Program-made: the position numbers and the translations under genes | The notes under the pieces: generated by a model | Seen by the model: the letters and a program-made list of their open reading frames with translations, nothing else | Database searches by the model: none | Told to the model about the DNA's origin: nothing | Shown here: positions 1 through 8,619 of the stretch, piece by piece | How the letters are laid out: each line of letters begins with the position of its first letter | How positions within the stretch are numbered: the first letter of the stretch is position 1 | DNA from: Chara braunii | Taxonomy: Eukaryota > Streptophyta > Charophyceae > Charales > Characeae | Length of the DNA stretch: 20,695 nt | Reading direction: 5' to 3' | NCBI GenBank assembly: GCA_003427395.1 | Contig: BFEA01000235.1 | Span: 768,392 to 789,086 of the forward strand

Positions 1-15
1 GTGTGTGTGTGTGTG
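1..15. repeat. (GT)n microsatellite at window edge
   Basis: Uninterrupted GT dinucleotides from the first base, running directly into the foldback element at 12-848. The tract is cut by the window edge, so its length is unknown. It also hides any target-site duplication on the left of the foldback. Confidence 0.95.
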
Positions 16-131
16 AATGCTCCTTTTTTTTTCCGGGGGGGGTGAGGGAATCCCCCTAACACGGCTCAGACGGCCCATGCAGGCGCTCTGAAGGGTCCTC
101 GCAACCATGTGGTGCAGACCCCCCCACCAAA

Positions 132-200
132 ATCAAGGCAGACAGTGAATATGAAGTAGAGCAAGAGCTGACCGTATATATACTGGAGACTGGAATTCAG
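132..200 (+). pseudogene. Possible captured exon fragment, left arm
   Basis: Twenty-three open codons read IKADSEYEVEQEL then TVYILETGIQ, followed at once by GTATGT, a good 5' splice-site match. The mirrored copy in the right arm (660-728, minus) reads the same frame with conservative changes, and ends at GTCTGT. The acidic, helix-like composition and the abrupt end at a donor-like site suggest a piece of a host exon plus the start of its intron, trapped inside the foldback. I do not recognise the protein. The fragment is short and has no start codon, so it cannot be an active gene. An alternative is that 23 open codons arose by chance. Confidence 0.4.
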
Positions 201-659
201 GTATGTGTTTCAGCAGTTATGGGTTGCTCACGTAGCTAGGCTGTGTTGGTCTCTGCACGTGATTCTCAGGGCTTGGCTGCACTACTCACCAAATGTGCAA
301 AACTAGAATGAATCTTCTGCAGAACGTGGAATAATACGCCGCCATATGTTTTATCTTTTTTTTTCTCTTTTTTTTTTTTTCTTTTTTGTTTTAGGGCCAC
401 TACACGTATTCCTAAGAAAAGAAAAACGAGAAAAAAAAAAAAACGAAAAAAAAGATAAACGAGGAAAAAAAACAAAAAAACAAAAGAAAAACGAGAAAAA
501 AAAAGACAAAACATATGGCAGCGTATCATTCAATGTTCTGCAGAAGATTCATTTTAGTTTTGTACAGTTGGTGAGTAGTGCAGCCAAGCCCTGAGAATGA
601 CGTGCAGAGACCAACATGGCCTAGCCACGTGAGCAACCCATCACTACTGAAACACAGAC

Positions 660-728
660 CTGAATTTCAATCTCCAGTATATATTCGGCCAGCTCCTGCT
701 CTACTTCATATTCACTGTCTGCCTTGAT
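660..728 (-). pseudogene. Possible captured exon fragment, right arm
   Basis: This is the reverse-oriented partner of the fragment at 132-200. It reads IKADSEYEVEQEL then AEYILEIEIQ on the minus strand. The differences from the left arm are Thr-Val versus Ala-Glu and Thr-Gly versus Ile-Glu, with no frameshift across 69 bases. The donor-like dinucleotide GT follows directly, as GTCTGT here and GTATGT in the left arm. I cannot assign a gene. Confidence 0.4.
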
Positions 729-876
729 TTTTGTGGGGGGGTCTACGCTACATGGCTGCGAGGACCCTTCAGAGAGCATGCATGGGCCGTCTGAGCCATG
801 TTAGGGGGATTCCCCCACCCGCCCCGGAAAAAAAAAGTAGCATTCACATATGGCGGGGGGTGACACGGTAGGGGGG

Positions 877-933
877 GTGGGCCTCCGAGGGAACTTTTTT
901 TTGCACTTTCGGGGTTCGTTGAACGAGGCCCAC
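877..933. repeat. GC-rich hairpin, 9-bp perfect stem
   Basis: GTGGGCCTC (877-885) pairs perfectly with GAGGCCCAC (925-933) around a 39-base loop containing T8. It lies between the foldback element and the tail of repeat copy A, in a very G/C-rich stretch (850-1040) that I could not match to anything else in the window. Confidence 0.65.
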
Positions 934-1145
934 CACCCCGTAGTCCGCGACGCTCGCGCGCTATCGAGTGCATCGGTCTGGCACCACACAAGGCAGTCCG
1001 GGACCCTCCCGACCGCGTCACGCAGGAGTTGGTTTTAATCCTTCGTTGCGAATATACATGGAGCTTCCGCAAGCCGCTCGGACCGAGTGCGCCAGCCATA
1101 CCTCTCCCGAGCCCCTACGACAGGATAGGGCTTACACGAGGCACG

Positions 1146-1155
1146 ACTTACCTCC
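1146..1155 (-). promoter_or_regulatory. Donor-like GGAGGTAAGT conserved with copy C
   Basis: On the minus strand the sequence is GGAGGTAAGT, a strong match to a plant 5' splice site. The aligned position in copy C (16044-16053) is identical although neighbouring bases differ. Conservation between two otherwise diverged copies could mean the element RNA is spliced. It could also be a chance survival of a short word. Confidence 0.35.
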
Positions 1156-1666
1156 ACCTTACGGGAGTTGTCACCTCTCTTCGGTGGGCATATCCCCGCC
1201 GAGCTACCAGTCCACAATACGAAAGTTGATCCGCTGCAATCGCAGAGGTGGACCAGCCGAGGGCATTTTTCGTTCGCTGAAGCATAAGGGGTACGCGCGG
1301 TAGTACGCCTCTGTCGAACTCGCGCGCGAACCGACATCTTGGGGGGCTGAGGTCCTAAGCGCGACTCGTCGCCGGTCGACTAGGATGCATCCCACACGCC
1401 ACGCACATAAACACACACACACTTTTACATGAAACAACACAGGACAGACAACGCGACAACACTCATAGTCCCTTAGTAGCCATCCCATAACTTTCCGATG
1501 CGGAGATCGGATAGGTGTCACACGCGAGACTTAGTATAAAACCGCGCGGACGCAGTGCTAACTCATATCGATTCGCAATGCAAGCATACACAAGCGATCG
1601 CAACGATGGCGTACTATGTGGTACCCATACTCACGCGATCCTCGTTAATCTCGAGGGTCGCGTTCA

Positions 1667-1746
1667 ACACTCAAGTGTCGGCTGACACGCGCCTTGAGGG
1701 TTAATCCCTCGACGTTGGATAACCGCCAAGCGTGGTTGAAGACCAC
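1667..1746 (-). other. Conserved stem-loops in the tail of copy A
   Basis: Three short hairpins lie in a row: ACACT/AGTGT with a 2-base centre (1667-1678), GAGGG/CCCTC with a 5-base loop (1696-1710) and GTGGT/ACCAC with a 5-base loop (1732-1746). The first two sit at positions that align with hairpins in copy C (15490-15511 and 15524-15539). Stem sequences differ but pairing is kept. This suggests a structured RNA segment, although short palindromes are common and the case rests on two copies. Confidence 0.45.
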
Positions 1747-2094
1747 ACCCTCTTCTGCACCCTACGGAGAGTGGGTGGTACACATGTTCATATTTGTGGT
1801 GGCAATCGTCTATTATCGCCCTGGAGACCAGCTCCATCATCTAGGGTCTGGAGAAAAGTCAAAAGGTTTGACTTTGACGGCTGCCACGGACTACAACGTC
1901 CAACTATAAAACTCTAAAAAGCAAAGCATAAAAGGGGATCTCTCTTTTCTCTCAAAAACATAATTTGCTTAACCCCTACGCACGGTCACAGTAGGCCACA
2001 CGAAACACTCAAGATATATGTATTTACATATATATAAAGGGTTATAAGTATGCGACGATCACTTCTCACAATCACAGTGGGGCTCCTCTCGGTC

Positions 2095-2105
2095 ATATAT
2101 ATATG
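2095..2105 (-). promoter_or_regulatory. TATA-like tract of copy A
   Basis: A TATATATATG run on the minus strand sits where copy B has TATAAATA, upstream of the aligned block containing 'CTGTgatTGTGAGAA'. Another AT-rich TATA-like run lies near 2024-2040. Plausible as the core promoter of the element, but simple TA runs are weak evidence. Confidence 0.3.
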
Positions 2106-2688
2106 TATGTGAGTGCAGGCAGTCAAATCCAAAGTCGGAATCACCAAACATACTTGCAATCACATCAAAGATTCAACCAAAAAGTGCATGCACTACACTG
2201 GGTCAACTTCAACCATTCTCTACACTCACACCCCTTGCTTTTAGCCACACAAGCCTCAAATGGTCATTCAAAATAAAGTACGGGTAAAAACACAAAAAAA
2301 CAATTCGAATCACAAGGCTAAAGTCTTTAGGTTGAGTGGCAGGAGTGACTTGGAGTTGAATCGTAAACCGGCGAATCGGCAACCGACCTGTTATCAATGG
2401 TAACAAAATGTGAACCTTGCAAGATCAAGTTGAATCTAGCCCAATCCTGAACCAATCGATCAAGAAGACCTGTAACACATGACAGGTCAATCCCCAAGTT
2501 AAATCTATAAGTCCATGGAGAATAATCCCCATATCACGATCTCACTCCAATCATCCTAATTAACCAAGCCTAAATCTACCTCTAAGCAAACGCCAAAAGA
2601 AAGGTAGATCCTGACAGAATCTCCTATATACAGAGTGGATTGTAAGAATCGCCGCCTGTCAAAATATAATTTATCTCCTTTAAACTAA

Positions 2689-3232
2689 GAAAATTTCGGC
2701 AGCGCTTCCCGTAGAAAAAATGTCTTTCCAAAATTTATATCAGCCCGATTTTGAAAACAGAACTACCCTTTAACTCTCCAAAGTTCAATTTTATCTAACT
2801 CCCTGAATTAGCAAAAATTTGGACAACACTCCCTTTAGAAAATGAGACTTTTCAGATTTATACTAAGTCATATATGAACTCAAACATAAAATTTTAGTTC
2901 AACTAAGACAAAATTTAATGAACTCCTTAGATTTGTAGAAATTTCGACAGTGCTTCCCGTAGAGAAAGTGTTATTCCAAGATTTATACAAAACTAAGTTC
3001 AGAATATAAAGTAACTTCAACTTTTTAAGGTATAATTTTGTCTAGCTCCCTGAATTAGCAAAAATTTGGGCTGCACTCCCCTTAGAAAAGGAGGTGTTCC
3101 AAATTTTTACTAATCCAAAAACTCAAAAAAACTGGACTCTGAAAAAGATCAAATCTGACTAACTTCTTGTTTTTTTTTAAATTTCAGCAGTGCTTCCCGT
3201 AGAGAAAGTGACTTACCAAGATTTATACAAGG
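2689..3232 (-). repeat. ~122-bp tandem array with alternating unit types (copy A)
   Basis: AAATTT-centred units begin at 2691, 2815, 2939, 3062 and 3179, giving spacings of 124, 124, 123 and 117. Units 1, 3 and 5 carry 'TTCCCGTAGA(g/a)AAA' after the AAATTT. Units 2 and 4 carry 'ACTCCCyTTAGAAAA' and are preceded by 'TCCCTGAATTAGCA'. The order is therefore ABABA, a higher-order repeat of about 247 bp. Copies B and C hold three units of the same motif in the opposite orientation. In element sense the motif is a short pyrimidine/purine hairpin followed by TGCCGAAATTT. No coding frame is kept across the units. Confidence 0.85.
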
Positions 3233-3257
3233 CCAAGTATAACAAAAAGATCCCAGA

Positions 3258-3750
3258 AAAATGCAAAAATTAACCTAAGTAAAATAAAGTTAACTCAGAA
3301 AATGCAAGAATTGAAACTAACTCTTATGACTCTAGCACGTGACGTGCAACGGAAACTCAGACTAAGTAGTGGCATCACTCAGTCACATTCAGGCCAAACC
3401 ACAAAGGTAAAATGCAAAAATTAACCTAAGTAAAATAAAGTTAACTCAGAAAATGCAGGAATTGAAACTAACTCCTATGACTCTAGCACGTGACGTGCAA
3501 CTAAAGCGACTACCTATCAACGGAAACTCAGACTAAGTAGTGGCATCACTCAGTCACATTCAGGCCAAACCACAAAGGTAAAATGCAAAAATTAACCTAA
3601 GTAAAATAAAGTTAACTCAGAAAATGCAGGAATTGAAACTAACTCCTATGACTCTAGCACGTGACGTGCAACTAAAGCGACTACCTATCAACGGAAACTC
3701 AGACTAAGTAGTGGCATCACTCAGTCACATTCAGGCCAAACCACAAAGCT
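3258..3750. repeat. Three tandem repeats (151, 171, 171 bp)
   Basis: Units at 3258-3408, 3409-3579 and 3580-3750. Units 2 and 3 are essentially identical, indicating a recent duplication. Unit 1 lacks 20 bases (CTAAAGCGACTACCTATCAA) and carries two or three substitutions. Each unit contains the palindrome GCACGTGACGTGC at 3335-3347, 3486-3498 and 3657-3669. This combines a CACGTG G-box with a TGACGTG motif, both classic plant bZIP/bHLH recognition cores. The array lies between the hairpin array and the AAATTT array of copy A and has no clear counterpart in B or C. Confidence 0.95.
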
Positions 3751-3845
3751 AAGTACTCTCACCATCCCCAAGTCAACTTAGCAGATAATAGTTCATAGTC
3801 TTTCAATGATTTATCTCCTTATACCCAGCTTACATAGAGCATAAA

Positions 3846-4511
3846 GCTAGACTACCCAGACTTATGGAACATGCATAGCCCAGCCATGAAGTATACACAA
3901 ACAAGGGGCACAACAACTTTTCTCTTCTTTGGGCATGTGGCTAGGCCACCCTAACCGCCCTGAACTGTTTAAGTATCCAAAATTTATATAATTGTCTGCC
4001 CTTAATCTTTTGAGGTAGCATATAACTGAGCCGATCACCTTCAGCTCAAGACTCAGTCTGCCCCTTCGTACCACAAGTTTATTCTTAATTAGTACTCTTT
4101 TCAGTTGGTGATAAGCTATAGTCAGACCACCCAAACTTATGGAACTCTGCCTGACTAGCTTGTTCGTAAATAATATAGTAGTAAAATATAGCTAAATTTT
4201 TTTTTTTGGTTCCAACATGTGCGAAGCGTTGGATCAAGACCACCCAAACTTATGGAACATGTTTTGACCCTCAGCCTGGTTCATTCTCTTAAAGCCAAAG
4301 CAAAAAGGAACTGACAGAAACCCAAAGTGAACAAGACGACCAAGCCACCCAAACTTATGGAACATGCTTGGCCCCTAAAAAGTCAAACACAGTCAGCCCT
4401 CACAAGTCAGAGCAACCAGACCACCCAAACTTATGGAACATATCTGGTCCTCCAGGCAATCCAAAATAAAACATAGCACTGGGCCTTCCCAAACTTATGG
4501 AACTGGCCCAG
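3846..4511 (-). repeat. Six-hairpin array with invariant loop and variable stems
   Basis: The 16-base core CCCAAACTTATGGAAC occurs five times without change, plus once with one substitution (CCCAGACTT...). Each copy is enclosed by a different inverted repeat: GCTA/TAGC (3846-3879), TAGTCAG/CTGACTA (4119-4157), TCAAGAC/GTTTTGA with one G-T pair (4234-4267), CCAAGC/GCTTGG (4340-4371), ACCAGA/TCTGGT (4415-4448) and CTGGGCC/GGCCCAG (4479-4511). Loops of the last four are 19-22 bases. In element sense (minus strand) the loop core reads GTTCCATAAGTTTGGG. Spacers of about 30-240 bp are unrelated or weakly related. The array occupies the position where copies B and C carry 66-bp repeats. I do not recognise the motif. 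Pairing retained while the stem sequence changes points to selection on structure, or to a replication process that makes palindromes. Confidence 0.85.
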
Positions 4512-4732
4512 CCTTTGGTTGACCCGGTCAAACTTCATGCAATACAGCCTTTCTCCCACCCTTCCCCCAGATGCAACCCCACAATCTGCTTTCAATCAGG
4601 CAACGAAGTTGAAACTGACATTATACATGTGTTCCTTTGCTTAAGCTGGTTATGTCCTGAAGAGAAAGCAAAAATCATAGGGGCAGGCATGCATACACCA
4701 ATCAAACTACCGGGGGATATGCAAATATGGGT

Positions 4733-5060
4733 GTAGTGGGCTATACAGATAGAGATGGATTACATGATGGTTCCCTGCCTTCAGAACCTCGCCTGGGTTC
4801 CGGCAGAGCTCCCGCTATCGGTGGGCTGACTCCCCACAGAGTCTTGTTGCGGTCCTACGGGTTGCAATCCCTCCTGCCGCCTTCCTCTCATAACTGGATT
4901 AGACTGAGAGTTAGAAGGACAGGAGGAAGATTCAGTCTCTCAGATCCAAGGAGGGTGCTCTCAGACTCGCAAGGAGAGGGCCCTGATACCTTCAGTCGCC
5001 TGAGGGCCCCGCAATGATGGTCGAATACGCAGCGGCTCGATCAAACCGAAGTCAGACTTC
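4733..5060 (-). other. Head segment of copy A
   Basis: Read on the minus strand this aligns with the start of copies B and C. The shared blocks are TGCGTaTTCgACCAtCATT, GGGCCCTCA, GGGCCCTCTC, CTCTCAGTCTA, GaGAGgAAGGcGGCAGG, GCAACCCGTA, GAGCTCTGCCGGA and GCAGGGAAC. The AATAAA of the other copies is not present here; TGTAATCC stands in its place. No open frame is conserved among the three copies, which argues against coding. Confidence 0.7.
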
Positions 5061-5454
5061 CAGTCATAGACTCTCTGTCGATCTCTGAATTTGCAGAATT
5101 ATCCTCCCTTCAAAACTTCGTCACTTCACAGCTTCGCATCCAGATACGCACAAGCCACAACTTAAAACACGGGTTGTGGATCAACGACATATTTCTCTTT
5201 CTCTCGCTCCACGGCGTGACAGCAGCGCAATCCAACTGGCCTCGCAGTGAATAGAGTACTACAATAGTGTGTTGCACATGACACTGTCCCACAATGACTC
5301 TCTCCCCAATCAACGCTACTTGTTCCACCATCACTTAGCTAGAGTACGCGGCATCAGTTTTTACGAAAGGCATCGCGAACAACTTCCCCGCTGCAGCAGT
5401 TCCGTGATTCTGAGTAAGAAGGCTCACAATGCCTGGTGGAAAGACAACGTTGAA
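5061..5454. other. Unassigned DNA at the start of the head-to-head centre
   Basis: About 400 bases between the start of copy A and a short 18-bp repeat. I see no repeat partner elsewhere in the window, no convincing frame and no RNA gene. The sequence is of mixed composition. Because copies A and B point away from each other here, this and the next 900 bases are where a shared or bidirectional control region would be expected, but I see no clear promoter motif. Confidence 0.5.
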
Positions 5455-5512
5455 GTGTGACCAACAGCCGCAGTCTGAACAACAGCCGAAGTTTGAACAA
5501 CAGCGGTCTGAG
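5455..5512. repeat. 18-bp tandem repeat, ~3 units
   Basis: Units GTGTGACCAACAGCCGCA, GTCTGAACAACAGCCGAA and a shortened GTTTGAACAACAGCG follow one another, with a partial fourth. One frame reads (S/F)EQQ(P/R), but it is closed by stops on both sides within a short distance, so I treat it as a minisatellite. Confidence 0.75.
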
Positions 5513-5889
5513 AAGCATAAAAAGTCTTGCGTGGTTTGAAAGCTCTGCCGTTGTCAAAAGCAGTTATTCCTCATGTATAATACCCACTGTAGTCCCAGAG
5601 TTGCTACTGCAGTAACAGTCCCTTCTTTGCCTGCTCACTCTCCTTCTTAGTCGCGTTTCATCATTCCGCACACTGCTCATACTTATCGTTAGTGGTGAAT
5701 ATACTTGGCCACCACCGCAGCCAGGTTCAATCGCAATAGCCAGCCCAACAAACACAACCCCGAATTACTACACCTACAATTCTCAGAGTATGAACGGACC
5801 TGCCCCCCAAAACATCCCCTACCTGTGCCTGTAGCACTCAACGATGTAGAATGACGTTCAGTTCCTCCCACATTACTTATCCCGGTGAA
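5513..5889. other. Unassigned DNA
   Basis: Nothing recognisable. There are no repeat matches within the window, and short open frames on both strands lack any domain-like pattern. It ends at the poly-T/CT tract. Confidence 0.5.
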
Positions 5890-5901
5890 TTTTTTTTTTT
5901 T

Positions 5902-5960
<59 letters not shown>
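5890..5960. repeat. T17 followed by (CT)27 microsatellite
   Basis: Seventeen T (5890-5906), then 27 perfect CT dinucleotides (5907-5960). CT/GA tracts are common near plant promoters and untranslated regions. This one lies in the centre between the head-to-head copies A and B. It also creates a spurious minus-strand Arg-Glu reading frame. Confidence 0.97.
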
Positions 5961-5963
<3 letters not shown>

Positions 5964-6389
5964 GTACACGGACGTTGTACTTCACTGAGTGTATTGTGTT
6001 TAGCAAATGCTTCATTCAGTAGAGCGACAAAAGTTTTTATGTGCACGGTAGGGGTATGCTATTGTACAGGCAGAGTTACATCATGCAGTTGGTCATACTT
6101 TTGCTAAAGCACACTGAGTTACATTTAATATGTGTTGCATTTTACTATGCATTACTAAGTTTTCACTATGCATCATTGTTGAAGCTTTGCTACTACGCAC
6201 TACAGTTGGGCATTATTGTGTTACACCCACGTTCGAATAGAACACGGGGCGAATTGTGGTATTTTCAAACGCGACCTTTCCAAGTTGTGCACCGCAGATT
6301 AGTCAGAGGAGAGGCAATTGAGGCTTCAAAGGATTGGTCAGGCTCTGCAACAGGAGTAGTACAACAAATTGGAGGCAAGATAGGAAGTT
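5961..6389. other. AT-rich unassigned DNA upstream of copy B
   Basis: A partly repetitive stretch with recurring 'TTACTATGCA', 'TTTCACTATGCATCA' and 'TTGCTACTAC' words near 6138-6200. An open plus-strand frame runs 6041-6496 through this and into the head of copy B. Its translation has no domain character, and it crosses a repeat boundary, so I do not call it a gene. Confidence 0.45.
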
Positions 6390-6697
6390 GTCACTTTGCG
6401 TTTTTCAACCACCATTATAGGGCCCTCAAGATCCAAAGGCACCAAGGCCCTCTCGTGTCAATTGAGTTCACCCCTTCTTGTATCTCAAGTGTTTGATCGT
6501 TCTTCTTCTTTCCTTATTCCTCTCACTCTAGTCTGTGTTTGGAGAGGAAGGTGACAGGCGAGAATGCAACCCGTACGACTGTATCAAGGCTTTTGTAGGG
6601 GGTTATCCAACCGATTGCAGGAGCTCTGCCGGAGCCCAGGCGGGACTCTGGAGGCAGGGAACTCAGAGGTAGGTCGGCACTATACCACTCGAATCTC

Positions 6698-6703
6698 AAT
6701 AAA
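6698..6703 (+). promoter_or_regulatory. AATAAA within conserved head of copy B
   Basis: AATAAA followed by CCCCTATCTATACAAAC, identical in copy C (12984-12989). It has the form of a polyadenylation signal. Copy A has a diverged version without the hexamer. Position alone does not prove use. Confidence 0.35.
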
Positions 6704-6835
6704 CCCCTATCTATACAAACACAGTGTTTGGTCTGTTTGACTTTGACTTGTGTATATGTTTAACTGAATCAAAAGAGGAATATACTCTGCATGTTTAAGT
6801 CATCTATCGGTGGTAAAAATCACGACGTTTGCATG

Positions 6836-7352
6836 CGATGATTTCAACTGGGGATGGAGATGAAGTCCTCCTGATTTATTCGATCACCTTGCTCATTTGC
6901 CTAAAACATTGAACTGGGGTTGGAGATAACGTCCTCCTTAGTGATCCGGTCGCCTTGCTCATTTGTCTAAGACATTGAACTGGGTTGGAGATGAGGTCTT
7001 CTTGACTGATCCAGCCGCCTTACTCGTTTACCTAAGATATTGAACTGGAGCAGAAGATGAGGTCCTCCTGACTGATCCCGTCGCCTTGCTCGTTTGCCTA
7101 AGACATTGAACTGGGTTGGAGATGAGCTCATCCTGAGTGATCCGGTCGCCCTGCTCGTTTGCCTAAGATATTGACCTTGGGCTGGAGATGAGGTCCTCCT
7201 GACTGATCCGGTCGCCCTGCTCATTTGCCTAAGACATTGAACTGAGATCGAGATGAGGTCCTCCTGACTGATCCGGCCGCCTTGCTCGTTTGCTTAAGAT
7301 ATTGAACTGGGGCTGGAAGAGGAGTCGTTTCGACTGATCCGGTCACCTTTCT
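6836..7352. repeat. 66-bp tandem array, ~8 units (copy B)
   Basis: The consensus unit contains GACATTGAACTGGGGCTGGA, then GATGAGGTCCTCCTGACTGA, then TCCGGTCGCCTTGCTCGTTT, then GCCTAA. Units differ by substitutions and 1-2 bp indels. Although 66 is a multiple of three, the indels shift the minus-strand frame midway: the first part reads TSRATGSxRRTSS and later units read GKRARRRDQSGGPHL. The array is therefore not maintained as protein. Copy C has about 10 units. Confidence 0.93.
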
Positions 7353-7610
7353 AAGTCAGTCGATTTTGTCTATTGACAAAGGTCGGACTCTTCGTCTTGC
7401 GAGAATAGCCCAGGCTAGTGTATTAGTGATTGCATGGAGTTGACTGAGAACAACTTGGAAAGTTAAGAAATTAACTAAACATGTTACATGATTCATGTCT
7501 TTGTGGATCGAGACAAGTAAAAGATGAAAATTTTGGATGAACGAATTGTTATTTTTGAATTCGTTAAATGCATTGCTAGCCTGAAATGCTTGCTGGCAAT
7601 GACTTGATTC

Positions 7611-7722
7611 TTGTTCGAGCTCTATTATCTTCTGCATTACAGGGTAGTCTGTTAGTGCTCGCCTTCTTGTTCATGCTCTGTTATCTTCTGCATTACAGGG
7701 TAGTCTGTTAGTGCTCGCCTTG
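7611..7722. repeat. 56-bp tandem duplication private to copy B
   Basis: Bases 7611-7666 and 7667-7722 are near-identical, differing by a few substitutions. Copy C has the segment once (about 14051-14108). The duplication therefore arose in copy B after B and C separated. Confidence 0.9.
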
Positions 7723-7843
7723 TGCTTGAGCGATAGGCAGGTAGATGCCCACTTTCGTTTTCTCATTTGTCTTTTCATGCATTATTGTTTTGGTAGGACA
7801 TTTGCTAGCCTCTTAGTTAGTATAAGTTATGGGAGTTTTTTTT

Positions 7844-8115
7844 CCTTAGAGGATGTGCTGCCAAAATTTCTGCTAAATAGTTAGACAAGCTTCATAATTT
7901 TCAACTAGGATAGGATATAGTTTAATCTTTGGAGTCGGTAGGAATTTGGAAAGTCTTCCCTTCTAAAGGAAGTGTTGGCAAAATTTCTACTGAAACCAAA
8001 GAGTTTGTTTATTTTTCGATATTTTTCTGAGTCTTGAGTTTTTCTTTTTAAATTTTGTATAGAAATGTTTTTTCAAGCACACTTCCCTAAAGGAAGTCTT
8101 GCCGAAATTTTTGGG
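7844..8115 (+). repeat. ~120-bp AAATTT motif array, 3 units (copy B)
   Basis: AAATTT cores at 7864, 7981 and 8105 (spacings 117 and 124) are each preceded by a pyrimidine-purine hairpin. The clearest is ACTTCC-CTAAA-GGAAGT (about 8081-8097), followed by CTTGCCGAAATTT. This matches the five-unit array of copy A in reverse. No coding frame is kept. Confidence 0.8.
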
Positions 8116-8611
8116 ATTTTCACATCGTTACCGGACGCTACTGCTAAGTAGCCTAGAATGCAATACAGACTTGAACTCCGTTAACTCGACATGCGATGTC
8201 TCTCTTGGTTTTGTGACGCAGGTCACCGTTCCCTGCGAGTGGTCTCGGAGATTTTGAGTTTCATCAACTTGTACTATCGATTTGATATCAGGTCGGTTTG
8301 CGACTCAAGTCTTACCCGCTATGATACCCACGTCCAGATGTCTGTGACTCTGTAGGCGAAACGCATTTTCTGTGTGAGTGAAAATTTTATCCTTTAAACC
8401 TCTCTTATATGGTCACGCAAAAGTTGTGTGAAATAGATCGGACTGGTATGTCTTTGTTGAATGGGGTCGGAAAGGGGCGTGTGGGACATGAACCTGGGAG
8501 CAAAGGGGTTGATCACATTTTGTGGCATTTGCGTGTGGATTCTCATTGGGCTTCATGTGTGTGCAGGTATGTATAAGAGCAAGGGTTCGCTCCTTGATTG
8601 AGGGTGATTGG

Positions 8612-8619
8612 TATAAATA
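8612..8619 (+). promoter_or_regulatory. TATA box candidate of copy B
   Basis: TATAAATA, a consensus-quality TATA box, is followed 20-45 bases later by a block conserved in B and C (GTGAGTGATAAGGTTCAAC). In copy C the first T is G (GATAAATA, 15007-15014), and in copy A a TATATA run sits at the aligned position. If real, transcription would start near 8640-8650 and run toward the missing tail. Confidence 0.45.

Larger units (their letters stand above)
12..848. mobile_element. Large foldback (inverted repeat) element with ~350-bp arms
   Basis: Bases 12 to about 372 reappear as the reverse complement at about 500-848. By eye the arms are about 90% identical, with only substitutions and single-base indels. 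Both outer ends read TGTGAATGCT-(C/A)-C-poly(T)-CCGGGG on their own strand. The inner arms continue as poly(T) facing poly(A), so the unpaired centre may be only about 30 bases near 391-420. A transcript from either strand would form a very long duplex. Foldback transposons, MITE-like elements and inverted gene-fragment duplications all give this form. I see no transposase. The left flank is the GT tract, so a target-site duplication cannot be judged. Each arm holds an exon-like fragment, annotated separately. Confidence 0.9.
1041..5060 (-). mobile_element. Non-coding repeat element, copy A (most diverged, inverted)
   Basis: The reverse complement of this stretch aligns in blocks, in the same order, with copies B and C. 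The head 'GGCAGGaGGGAtTGCAACCCGTA' is near 4850-4890 and 'GCAGGGAAC' near 4770. The ~120-bp AAATTT array is at 2689-3232. 'GATAaCAGGTCGGTT' is near 2375-2390 (GATATCAGGTCGGTT at 8289 in B), and a TATA-like block is near 2095. A long tail (1041-2020) matches only copy C, for example GCTTTTTAGA, GGACGTTG, CGACACTTGA, TACGCGCGGT and GAGTGCGCCA. No reading frame resembles gag, protease, reverse transcriptase, integrase or transposase, so it is either a non-autonomous element or the control region of a larger one. Its internal arrays differ from those of B and C and are annotated separately. It runs head to head with copy B. Confidence 0.75.

Noticed and set aside
266-594. Open frames rich in Lys/Phe on both strands
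   Set aside because: They are the facing poly-T and poly-A runs at the centre of the foldback element.
3846-4511. CRISPR-like reading of the conserved 16-base core with variable spacers
   Set aside because: Spacer lengths vary from about 30 to 240 bp, the constant part is a hairpin loop and not the repeat stem, the setting is eukaryotic and there are no cas genes.
5689-6015. Minus-strand frame rich in Arg-Glu
   Set aside because: Produced by the (CT)27 tract; no sequence of interest outside it.
6041-6496. 151-codon open plus-strand frame
   Set aside because: No domain-like pattern, hydrophobic low-information start, and it runs across the boundary into repeat copy B.
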